A DNA stretch of 33,648 nucleotides. Origin: JAXHUH01 sp034211175 (GTDB lineage: Bacteria > Actinomycetota > Acidimicrobiia > Acidimicrobiales > CAIXPF01). The DNA is taken from assembly GCA_034211175.1 (NCBI GenBank), contig JAXHUH010000097.1:1-33648 (forward strand). The letters are read 5' to 3'. The notes beneath the pieces were generated by a model. It was not told where the DNA came from, made no database searches, and saw only the letters and a list, made by a program, of their open reading frames with translations. Position 1 is the stretch's first letter; every line of letters starts with the position of its first letter. Below are positions 1 through 6,608 of the stretch, in pieces. Position numbers and translations under genes: made by a program.

Positions 1-786
1 CGGCCGACCCGACTCGGACACCATGCGACGGAAGGTGGCGAACTCCTCGTCGGTGTTCATGTGGTCGGACACGACCTGGAGCACTCCGCGCCCCAGCTGG
101 CCCAGTCCCCGGGCGATGCCAACGAGCTCGTCGGCCGACGCGGTCAGCGTGGGCGTGGGCTCGCCCCGGCTGGTGCGGTGGTTCATGGTCCGTGACGTCG
201 TGAAGCCGAGCGCACCCGCCGCCACGCCCTCGGCCGCGAGCGCGGCCATCTGGGCGATCTCCTCGGCGGTGGCCGGTTCCCGCTGGGCGCCCCGCTCCCC
301 CATGACGTGCAGGCGCACCGCCCCGTGGGGCACCTGGGCGGCGACGTCGATGTCGTGGGGGATCCGGTCGACGGCGTCGAGGTACTCGCCGAAGGACTGC
401 CACTCCCACGACAGGCCCTCGTGCAGGGCGGCGCCGGGGATGTCCTCGACACCCTCCATGAGCTCGATGAGGCGGTCGTGATCCGCGGGCCGCACCGGTG
501 CGAAGCCGACGCCGCAGTTGCCCATCACCACCGTGGTCACGCCGTGCCACGACGACGGCGCCAGCTGGTGGTCCCAGGTCGCCTGCCCGTCGTAGTGGGC
601 GTGGATGTCGACGAAGCCGGGAGTGACGAGCGCGCCGTCGGCGTCGATCTCCCGTGCGCCGGCCTGCGCGACCCGGCCGACGGCCACGATGCGGTCGCCG
701 TCGATCGCGACGTCGGCCGAGTGCGGTGCACGGCCTGTGCCGTCGACGACGGTGCCGCCCCGGATGACGAGGTCGTGGGCGGTCAC
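1..786 (-). CDS. N-acyl-D-amino-acid deacylase family amidohydrolase (3' end outside window)
   Basis: Metal-dependent amidohydrolase of the D-aminoacylase (COG3653) type, which cleaves N-acyl groups from D-amino acids or related amides in the cytoplasm. 262 codons are visible and the frame stays open to the left edge, so the C-terminal half is missing; the family is usually about 500-580 residues. The N-terminus has the small beta-sandwich start (VIRGGTVVDGTG), then the metal-binding FVDIHAHYDGQ at about residues 58-68 and the family-typical VVMGNCGVGFAP at about 85-97. The GTG start lies one base after the stop of the upstream amidohydrolase gene, so the two are very probably co-transcribed and translationally coupled. 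Family assignment is firm; the actual substrate is unknown, since this family is often misannotated. Confidence 0.85.
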   Translation of the reverse strand, partial: MTAHDLVIRGGTVVDGTGRAPHSADVAIDGDRIVAVGRVAQAGAREIDADGALVTPGFVDIHAHYDGQATWDHQLAPSSWHGVTTVVMGNCGVGFAPVRPADHDRLIELMEGVEDIPGAALHEGLSWEWQSFGEYLDAVDRIPHDIDVAAQVPHGAVRLHVMGERGAQREPATAEEIAQMAALAAEGVAAGALGFTTSRTMNHRTSRGEPTPTLTASADELVGIARGLGQLGRGVLQVVSDHMNTDEEFATFRRMVSESGRP

Positions 787-787
787 C

Positions 788-1912
788 TCAGGCGGTGGTG
801 GTGAGCGTGGACGTGTCGATGCCGTAGAGATCGGCGACGTTGTCGCACAGGATCGATCTGGTCTGCTCGTCGGTCATGCCTGCGGTGTGCTTGTCGAGCA
901 GCTCCTGGGACCAGGGCCAGGTGGAGTCGCTGTGAGGGAAGTCGTTGGCCCACATCAACCGCTTCCAGTTCATGGCATCGGCGAAGCGGAACGCGGTCCA
1001 GTCGTCCTGGAACGTCACGAAGATGTGCTCGGCGAAGTACTCGCTCGGCAGGCGGACCAGGTCGGCGCCGGGCTTGAGCCAGTAGCGGTGCCGGTTGAAG
1101 GCATGGTCCATCCGGTACATGAAGTGCGGCACCCAGCCGGCGTCGGCCTCCACGCACACCACCTTCAAACCGGGGTGGCGCTCGAACACGCCGCCGAACA
1201 CCAGCATGGCCATGATGTCCTGGCAGCCCCGCACGATGGACAGGAAGCTGGAGATCGCCGGGCCCCGCGTCTTGTCGCTCTTGGTGGTGAGGATGTGGAA
1301 GCTGAGCGGGAGCTCGAGCTCGACGGCGGTCTCCCAGAACTCGTCGTACACCGGCGAGTCGTAGTCCTCCACCGCCGGCATGCCGGGCATCATCACCCCG
1401 CGCAGGCCGAGTGCCTTGATGGCCTTCAGGTCCTCGATGCCCTCCTCGGGGGAGCGCATCGCGGTCTGGCCGCACCCGAGCAGCCGGTCGGGAGCGTGGG
1501 AGCAGTAGTCGGCGATCCAGCGGTTGTAGGCGTCGAAGGACGCCTTCTTGAGGTCGAAGTCGTCGATGTTGCACAGCACCATGCCGACCGTGGGGTAGAT
1601 GACCTCGGCGGCAACACCATCGGCGTCCTGCTCGGCCAGCCTCGCGGTGGGATCCCAACCGCCCCGGTGGAGCTCGTCGAAGCGGGTGCCCTTGGTGCGG
1701 ATCTCGGAGGGATCCTTGCCGGCGGCGGCGACCAGGCCCATGGGGATCGGCACCGTGGAGCCCTCCACCACGAACATGTCGCCCATCTTGTCGCCGCCGT
1801 CCACCAAGTGCGGAGCCCGGTCACGCCAGGCCGGGTCGATGAAGTCCGTGTAGGTGTTCGGCGCCTCGGTGATGTGCGAGTCAGCCGAGATGATCGGGTA
1901 GTCGACCTTCAT
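788..1912 (-). CDS. amidohydrolase 2 family (COG2159) metal-dependent hydrolase
   Basis: TIM-barrel hydrolase/decarboxylase of the amidohydrolase-2 family (PF04909), 374 residues, cytoplasmic. The N-terminal metal motif is SADSHITE (D11, H13), followed later by a histidine in LSFHILTT, the CVEADAGW segment and the terminal NDFPHSDS, which supplies the last acidic/histidine ligands. This family includes decarboxylases and hydrolases of aromatic and beta-keto acids, and close actinobacterial members are mostly uncharacterised. The frame is open 73 codons further upstream, but the ATG at 1912 is chosen because GGGGGA precedes it at good distance and the protein then starts like its family (MKVDYPIISADSH). 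It is first in a two-gene unit with the D-aminoacylase-like gene and lies behind a promoter with a palindromic operator. Confidence 0.85.
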   Translation of the reverse strand: MKVDYPIISADSHITEAPNTYTDFIDPAWRDRAPHLVDGGDKMGDMFVVEGSTVPIPMGLVAAAGKDPSEIRTKGTRFDELHRGGWDPTARLAEQDADGVAAEVIYPTVGMVLCNIDDFDLKKASFDAYNRWIADYCSHAPDRLLGCGQTAMRSPEEGIEDLKAIKALGLRGVMMPGMPAVEDYDSPVYDEFWETAVELELPLSFHILTTKSDKTRGPAISSFLSIVRGCQDIMAMLVFGGVFERHPGLKVVCVEADAGWVPHFMYRMDHAFNRHRYWLKPGADLVRLPSEYFAEHIFVTFQDDWTAFRFADAMNWKRLMWANDFPHSDSTWPWSQELLDKHTAGMTDEQTRSILCDNVADLYGIDTSTLTTTA

Positions 1913-1945
1913 GTACGTGTCCCCCGTGCTCGAACGCGGTGCCCC

Positions 1946-1965
1946 GTGGCACTCGTGAGTGCCAC
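1946..1965. promoter_or_regulatory. perfect 20-bp palindrome, probable operator
   Basis: Inverted repeat with 9-bp arms, GTGGCACTC-GT-GAGTGCCAC, with no mismatch. It starts 34 bp upstream of the amidohydrolase ATG (1912) and lies just downstream of a candidate -10 element, where it would cover the transcription start. That position fits a repressor operator better than a terminator. Which regulator binds is unknown; no regulator gene is adjacent. Confidence 0.55.
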
Positions 1966-1967
1966 CG

Positions 1968-1996
1968 AGCATGCCGCAGAACGGACGGCTCCGCAA
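1968..1996 (-). promoter_or_regulatory. candidate promoter for the amidohydrolase pair
   Basis: On the minus strand, TTGCGG (1991-1996) and CATGCT (1968-1973) are separated by exactly 17 bases, a sigma-70-like arrangement. The -10 element keeps the A at position 2 and the T at position 6. Transcription would start inside the adjacent palindrome. This is inferred from pattern only. Confidence 0.4.
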
Positions 1997-2354
1997 GGTG
2001 CCGGATCCGGCGGGTCCGGATCGGGCCAGGGCGTCGGAGGGATGGCGACGAGCCGCGCACCCGAGCCGGCAGCCAGCTCGATCAGATCGCGGCGCGAAAG
2101 GCGTGGGCCGATCGTTCGCCCGAGGGGGCACCGATACCTGGCACGGGGAGCTGACCGCTCGGTGAGCTCCGCGCTCTGGCAGGCCTCCACGTCAGCGGGC
2201 ACGCTTCCGGTCGTCGCGCGGCGGGGACCCACCGGACGTCAGCGGCCATGGTGGTGGGCGTGGGCGCAGCCGCCGGTGCGTGCCGCCTCGGCGGTCACGT
2301 CGGGACGGCGGGGGCTGGTTCGGAACCCGTCGGCTCGACGCAGCCCACGCGGGA

Positions 2355-3584
2355 TCATCGTTTACCCCTGGGGCCCTTGTCCGACCCGCTCTTGCCGGCG
2401 CGGCCCCTTCCGGAGCGGAACGGGCCGGTCACCTCGAAGGTGATGCCCGCCCCGGCCGGCGCTGGGCCACGCTGGGAGCTGAAGTACAGGCGGGTGCCGC
2501 TCGGGTCGAAGACCGGGCCGGTGAGCTCGGAGGAGTCGTTGCCCTCGTAGTGCAGGAACGGCGACACGGTCCGGTCCGGGCCCGGGGTGATGAGGCAGAT
2601 CTCCATGTTGCCGCCGTCCTCGGCCACGTAGAGGTCGCCGGAAGGCGCCACCACCACGTTGTCGACGCCGGTCAACGGGGCGGCCGGGCCGGGGGTGGCG
2701 GCGTCGTAGATGACCTCGAGGCAGTCCTTGGTCACGTCGAGCGCCCACACCCGGTTGTCGCCCTTGGTGGTGAAGTACACGATGCCGGCGTCGTACCAAC
2801 AGCCCTCGCCGCCGTCGAAGGCGGTGCTGGCCGGCACCTGGGTGCGGGTCGTCTGTTGCGACGCCGACGGGTCCGGGACCTTCGACCACCGCACCGAGGT
2901 CCCGTCGACCACGGCGACCTCGAGGAGGCCGGCGGACAGGTCGGGGTAGGTCTCCGGCGTGAACCGGTAGAGGCGACCGTCGGGACGGTCCTCGGTGAGG
3001 AAGAGCCGCTCGCCAACGGGGTCGACGGCCACGGCCTCGTGGTTGAACGCCCCCATGGCCGGGCGCACGACGCCCTGACCCCGTTTGGTCGGATCGCACT
3101 CCCACACCTGGCCCTCGCCGACGTTGCTGGGGGCCTGGGCCTCCTCGCAGGACAGCCACGTACCCCACGGCGTGGGCCCGCCGGCGCAGTTGCCCGAGGT
3201 GCCGGACAGGATGCGGTAGGCGTCCTCGACGACCCCGTAGGGGCCGAAGCGGATGGCGCTGGCCCCACCGAGGCCGGCCGGCACCTCGCTGTTGACCACG
3301 TACCACCAACCGCCGTCGGGGGCGGGGAAGGTGGCGGCGCCGTCGGGGAAGATCGGCCACGTGTACGTCGTGCCGGGAACCGGTAGGCCGCTGCGAGCGA
3401 TGACGCGGGAGCGGAAGCCCTCGGGCAGCCACAGGCCGTTGTCGTCCGGACCGACGGGCGATCCGTAGGGGCCGACACCGGGATCAGCGGTGCCGGCGTA
3501 GGCGGCGCGCCAGAAGGCAGGCCCGAAGGCTGCGGTGGCCCCAGCCAGGGCACCCGTGCGCAGGAAGCGTCGGCGGTCCATCAT
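2355..3584 (-). CDS. PhoX-type (DUF839) Tat-exported phosphatase-like protein
   Basis: 409-residue protein of the PhoX/DUF839 beta-propeller family. Characterised PhoX enzymes are exported alkaline phosphatases using calcium and iron; activity on phosphate esters is the likely role here. A Tat signal (RRRFLRTG, residues 4-11) precedes a hydrophobic stretch ending AAYAG. Family landmarks are TPWGTWLSCEE (about 140-150), FNHEAVAVDP, LTEDRPDGRLYRF and the late VDNVVVAPSGDLYVAEDGGN. The C-terminus is a short basic tail (GRGRAGKSGSDKGPRGKR). The start ATG overlaps the upstream PhoD stop by 4 bp, with GGAGG before it; a second ATG follows immediately and could serve instead. Substrate preference and metal use are not visible, and some DUF839 proteins are not proven phosphatases. 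Confidence 0.85.
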   Translation of the reverse strand: MMDRRRFLRTGALAGATAAFGPAFWRAAYAGTADPGVGPYGSPVGPDDNGLWLPEGFRSRVIARSGLPVPGTTYTWPIFPDGAATFPAPDGGWWYVVNSEVPAGLGGASAIRFGPYGVVEDAYRILSGTSGNCAGGPTPWGTWLSCEEAQAPSNVGEGQVWECDPTKRGQGVVRPAMGAFNHEAVAVDPVGERLFLTEDRPDGRLYRFTPETYPDLSAGLLEVAVVDGTSVRWSKVPDPSASQQTTRTQVPASTAFDGGEGCWYDAGIVYFTTKGDNRVWALDVTKDCLEVIYDAATPGPAAPLTGVDNVVVAPSGDLYVAEDGGNMEICLITPGPDRTVSPFLHYEGNDSSELTGPVFDPSGTRLYFSSQRGPAPAGAGITFEVTGPFRSGRGRAGKSGSDKGPRGKR

Positions 3585-5386
3585 CGCTGCACCTCCTCGT
3601 CACGACGCCGGCGCAAGGCGAGGGCGCCGGCGGCAGCGGCCAACGGCACGACCGGGCCGAGCCCCGACGCCGAGACCGGCATGACCGCCGGCGCCGCGGC
3701 CGGCGCCGGCGTGGCGACGGACCCGTCGGTGGCTGGCCCGCCGGCTTCGGAGAGGTGGTTCTCGCCCCGCTTCGTCGCCCAGCCGGCCGCGAAGCGCTCC
3801 TCGGTGGACGGTTCGGTGACGGTGGCCGGGTGGAACCAGTCGGACTGGGCCGACTCCGGGGTGAGGGTGAGCACCAGGTAACCGTTGGCGTCGAGGTCGA
3901 CCCAACGCACGTGCGGGTTGGCGACCTGGGCGGCCAGCTCGATGGGCGTGGACGGGATGCCGGTCACGTCGTCGACGTTGGCCGACGTGACCGACGGCGT
4001 GACGAACTCGACCGCCATCGAGCCGCGCCCGAGCTCGGGCACGTAGCCGGTCACGGGGAAGCCGGAGTCGGGCACGTCGTTGGCCCACGACGTGTGGATG
4101 TCTCCGGTGAGCACGACCACGTCGTCGATGCGGCCGGCCCGGTTGGCGCCGCGCAGCACGTCGATGATGCGCTGGCGGTTGGCGTTGTAGCCGTCCCACT
4201 GGTCGGGGTTGAGAGCCAGACCCTCGCGGGGCAGGCGCAGAAGGTTGAGGGCCGGTAGGTCGGGCAGCGGCGCCAGGTTGAGCGGGGCGAACATGACCTG
4301 CTGGCCGAGCACCCGCCAGGCCGTGCCCCGCTCCTTGGAGGCGGCGAGCTGCTCGGCCAACCAGGCCTCCTGGTCGAAGCCGAGCATCGTGCGGGCCGGG
4401 TCGTCGGTGGTGCCGTCGAACATCGCCGGCTGCTGGTCACGCCCCCACAACCGGGTGTCGAGCATCACCAGGTCTGCGAGGTCGCCAAAGGGCAGGTGCC
4501 GCCAGATCTTGAGCGGCTCGTTCGGGTCGGGCAGCCGGGTCGGCATCCACTCGTCGTAGACGCGCGCCGAGATCGCCTTGCGCTCGAACCAGTCGCCCTC
4601 GCCGGGGTCGTGGTTCTCGGCGCCGTCGCGCCAGGCGTTGTCGGTGCTCTCGTGGTCGTCCCACACGGTGATGAACGGGTGCTGCTGGTGAGCGGCCCGT
4701 AGGTCTGGATCGAGCCGGTACTGCGCGTACCGAGTCCGGTGGTCGGCCAGCGTCACCATCTCATGGGGCGGGTCGGCGGCCCGGCCCAGCTCGCCGGCCG
4801 TCCCGTACTCGTAGACGTAGTCGCCAAGGTGAACGACGGCATCGAGGTCGTGGCGGTCGGCGATGTTCCGGTAGGCGTTGAAGTAGCCCTCGGGGTAGTT
4901 GGAGCACGACACCACGGCGAAGCGGAGCCGGTCGACGGAGCCGGCCGGCGCGGTCTTGGTCCGCCCGGTGAGCGACGTGCGCCTGCCCTGGCCGCCGCCC
5001 GCGACGCTGAAGTCGTAGTAGTAGGTGGTGCCGGGCCCGAGGCCGGTGACGTCGACCTTCACGCACCAGTCACGATCCGGGGTGGCCTTGGCGGCCTCCC
5101 CCCGGGCGACCACGTTGGTCAAGGCCGGGTCGGTGGCCATGCGCCAGGTGACCGGGATGACGCCTCCGCCGCCGGCACGGTGGTCGGGTGTGACCCGGGT
5201 CCAGATGACGACCCGATCGGCGAGGGGGTCGCCGCTGGCCACCCCGTGCAAGAACGGGGCCAGGGTCTCGTCGGGGCCGGCGTGGGCCCGGCGGGCCTGC
5301 CACCCGCCGAGCAGTGCGATGCCGCCACCGCCGGTGACGGCGGCTCGGCGGAGGAACTCCCGGCGGGCGAGGGGTGGTGTGGACAT
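3581..5386 (-). CDS. phoD: PhoD-like alkaline phosphatase with Tat signal and C-terminal anchor-like tail
   Basis: 601-residue exported phosphodiesterase/alkaline phosphatase of the PhoD family (PF09423 with its N-terminal Fn3-like domain). The Tat motif ARREFLRRAA (residues 7-16) is followed by a hydrophobic core and an A-x-A site near residue 36. Metallophosphatase motifs are VVSCSNYPEGYF, HLGDYVYEYG, WDDHESTDN and LTGDIHTSW. The C-terminus is unusual: a Pro/Ala-rich linker, MPVSASG, a short hydrophobic helix (PLAAAAGALAL) and RRRR, which resembles a degenerate sortase-type or simple membrane anchor. The ATG at 5386 is chosen over the GTG three bases upstream because GGAAGG sits 6 bases before it. 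It is co-translated with the PhoX gene. The 256 bp upstream (5387-5642) show no gene and no convincing promoter. Confidence 0.92.
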   Translation of the reverse strand: MSTPPLARREFLRRAAVTGGGGIALLGGWQARRAHAGPDETLAPFLHGVASGDPLADRVVIWTRVTPDHRAGGGGVIPVTWRMATDPALTNVVARGEAAKATPDRDWCVKVDVTGLGPGTTYYYDFSVAGGGQGRRTSLTGRTKTAPAGSVDRLRFAVVSCSNYPEGYFNAYRNIADRHDLDAVVHLGDYVYEYGTAGELGRAADPPHEMVTLADHRTRYAQYRLDPDLRAAHQQHPFITVWDDHESTDNAWRDGAENHDPGEGDWFERKAISARVYDEWMPTRLPDPNEPLKIWRHLPFGDLADLVMLDTRLWGRDQQPAMFDGTTDDPARTMLGFDQEAWLAEQLAASKERGTAWRVLGQQVMFAPLNLAPLPDLPALNLLRLPREGLALNPDQWDGYNANRQRIIDVLRGANRAGRIDDVVVLTGDIHTSWANDVPDSGFPVTGYVPELGRGSMAVEFVTPSVTSANVDDVTGIPSTPIELAAQVANPHVRWVDLDANGYLVLTLTPESAQSDWFHPATVTEPSTEERFAAGWATKRGENHLSEAGGPATDGSVATPAPAAAPAVMPVSASGLGPVVPLAAAAGALALRRRRDEEVQR

Positions 5387-5642
5387 CACGGTCCTTCCGT
5401 GTGCTGGGGTGCGGTCGGGTCACCATTCGTGCCGACCGGTATCCGCGCCTGCCTCGGCCCGCAGCGTTGGCCGAGCGTCCATCGCACCGTCGCTCCCGGT
5501 TCACCGAGGCGCCACCGATCCCAGCCCCCGACGAAGGCATGGAGCCGCACCACGTGCAGCTGGTCGAGCTGAACGAGGGGCGTGACGATGGACGACGTCG
5601 GTACGGCGCTGGCCACGGGCAACCCCGGGGCGCCGGTGCGTC

Positions 5643-6116
5643 CTAGAGGTGCAGGGGGCGGATGGGAGCGACGATGGCCTCGGGGTTCGAGTGCCAGTCG
5701 ACGCCGGGCACGTCGACGTAGAGCTCGATCTCGTTGCCGTCGGGATCCTGGATGTAGAGGCTGTGGGTGATGGTGTGATCCGACGCACCCACGATGGTGA
5801 TGCCGCGATCGCGCAGCCGGCTCAGCGCAGCCCGCAGCTCGTCGTCGGTGTCGCCGACCTTGATGCCGAAGTGGTACATGCCGACCCGGCGACCCCGTGG
5901 GAGTGGCGCGGCGCTGGGCCCGACCTCGATGAGCAGCAGCTCGTGGTGAGTTCGTCCGGCCGAGAACGCCACGGCGCGGGTGCCGCCGAGGTCGACGTCT
6001 GCGGCGACCGGCCAGCCGAGGACGTCACCGTAGAACGCTCGGCTGGTGTCCAGATCCCGCACGTACAGCACGACGTGGCCCAGCTCGACGACGGTACCCG
6101 GGGTGTGACCGCTCAT
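5643..6116 (-). CDS. VOC family protein (glyoxalase / extradiol dioxygenase fold)
   Basis: 157-residue vicinal-oxygen-chelate protein with two beta-alpha-beta-beta-beta modules. Likely metal ligands are H14 (LGHVVLYV), H82 (MYHFGIKV) and E131 (DPDGNEIELY). The C-terminal half, with the conserved DPDGN turn, resembles type I ring-cleavage dioxygenases such as catechol 2,3-dioxygenase more than lactoylglutathione lyase. The start is the ATG at 6116, sharing one base with the stop of the PPOX gene (TGATG); the frame is open for 30 more codons upstream, but those give only Arg/Pro-rich sequence antiparallel to the PPOX gene. No Shine-Dalgarno precedes this ATG, so translation should depend on reinitiation. 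Substrate unknown. Confidence 0.85.
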   Translation of the reverse strand: MSGHTPGTVVELGHVVLYVRDLDTSRAFYGDVLGWPVAADVDLGGTRAVAFSAGRTHHELLLIEVGPSAAPLPRGRRVGMYHFGIKVGDTDDELRAALSRLRDRGITIVGASDHTITHSLYIQDPDGNEIELYVDVPGVDWHSNPEAIVAPIRPLHL

Positions 6117-6313
6117 CAGCGCAGGTCGATCCGGCGCAGGTTGCGGGTCTTGGCCCGGCCCTCGACCCTGTTGGTCACCACGTCGTCGCCTTCGAGGTCG
6201 ACCCACGCCGGCGTCAGGCGCGGGGGGCCGTCACCGCCGACGGTGGCGAGGTGCACGAGCACTGGTGTCTCCAACAGCGCCCTGGCTTCCGAGTTCAGCT
6301 TTGCGTCGCTCAC
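6116..6313 (-). pseudogene. truncated PPOX/F420-type flavin reductase-like protein (65 aa)
   Basis: Only the N-terminal half of a pyridoxamine-5'-phosphate-oxidase-like split-barrel protein (PF01243 style). Visible are the first strands, VLVHLATVGGDGPPRLTPAWVDLEG (in two parts, about residues 18-42), and RVEGRAKTRNLRR (about 49-61), the loop that contacts the cofactor phosphate. Intact members run to about 130-150 residues; this one stops at 65, directly at the ATG of the VOC gene. The start is firm: GGAGG lies 6 bases before the GTG at 6313. None of the three frames restores the missing half, so this is a deletion and not an indel. It may be a remnant or a minimal leader that delivers ribosomes to the VOC gene. 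Confidence 0.65.
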
Positions 6314-6407
6314 GGTGTTCCTCCACTGCCGGCCCCCTTCGTGCCCCGCCAAGGTAACTGGACCGGGCGCGGGCGCGGCGGCCACGCCAGCGGTCCGGTG
6401 CGGCAGC

Positions 6408-6608
6408 TCAGCCGCGGGTGCGGCGGCGAACCAGTGCGCGCCCGGCGCCGGCGAGGGCCAGCGTTGCCGCGGCGGCGAGGGCGCGGTCGTCCTCGCATCC
6501 GCTGGTGGGCAAGGCCGGAGCGGGAGCTTCCGGCGGAGCCGGCTCCTGCACCGGCTGGGCGGTCGCGCCAGCACGAGCGAGGGAGCCGGGCGGTGTGCAA
6601 CGCCCTGG
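6408..6608 (-). pseudogene. orphan C-terminal LPTSG sorting-signal tail
   Basis: A 66-codon open stretch directly after the monooxygenase stop and in the same frame. It reads as the tail of a surface protein: Pro/Ala-rich linker (QPVQEPAPPEAPAPA), LPTSG, a hydrophobic segment (ALAAAATLALAGAG) and a basic end (RRRTRG, then TGA). This three-part order is the classic sortase-substrate C-terminus. There is no signal peptide, no mature domain and no credible start with a ribosome site; the only in-frame start-like codon is a GTG within the linker. The monooxygenase is cytoplasmic, so the tail does not belong to it by function. Most likely it is the 3' remnant of a deleted cell-wall protein gene. 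Confidence 0.5.

Larger units (their letters stand above)
1913..2354. other. 442-bp non-coding stretch
   Basis: Between the PhoX stop and the amidohydrolase start. Apart from the promoter and palindrome near 1946-1996, no recognisable gene is seen. Short overlapping frames on both strands (for example minus 1909-2232 and plus 1939-2154) give low-complexity Arg/Pro/Ala-rich translations with no family resemblance, and the open extension of the amidohydrolase frame to 2131 shows no domain. No clear terminator for the PhoX gene was found here. Confidence 0.5.

Noticed and set aside
1909..2232. 107-codon minus-strand frame overlapping the amidohydrolase leader
   Set aside because: Low-complexity Pro/Arg/Ala translation; it covers the promoter and palindrome and lacks a ribosome site.
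605..2443. 612-codon open frame on the plus strand
   Set aside because: It is antisense to the two amidohydrolase genes, whose minus-strand translations carry clear motifs; its own translation is Val/Gly/Arg-rich with no domain. High GC content leaves such antisense frames open.
5499..5509. GTTCACCGAGG, resembling one unit of an actinobacterial PHO box
   Set aside because: Only one copy, more than 110 bp from the PhoD start and in the opposite orientation; functional PHO boxes need tandem 11-bp repeats.
5386..5622. 78-codon minus-strand frame between the VOC and PhoD genes, with its stop overlapping the PhoD start
   Set aside because: No ribosome site, no hydrophobic or domain pattern and no known relative; the overlap with the PhoD start appears accidental.
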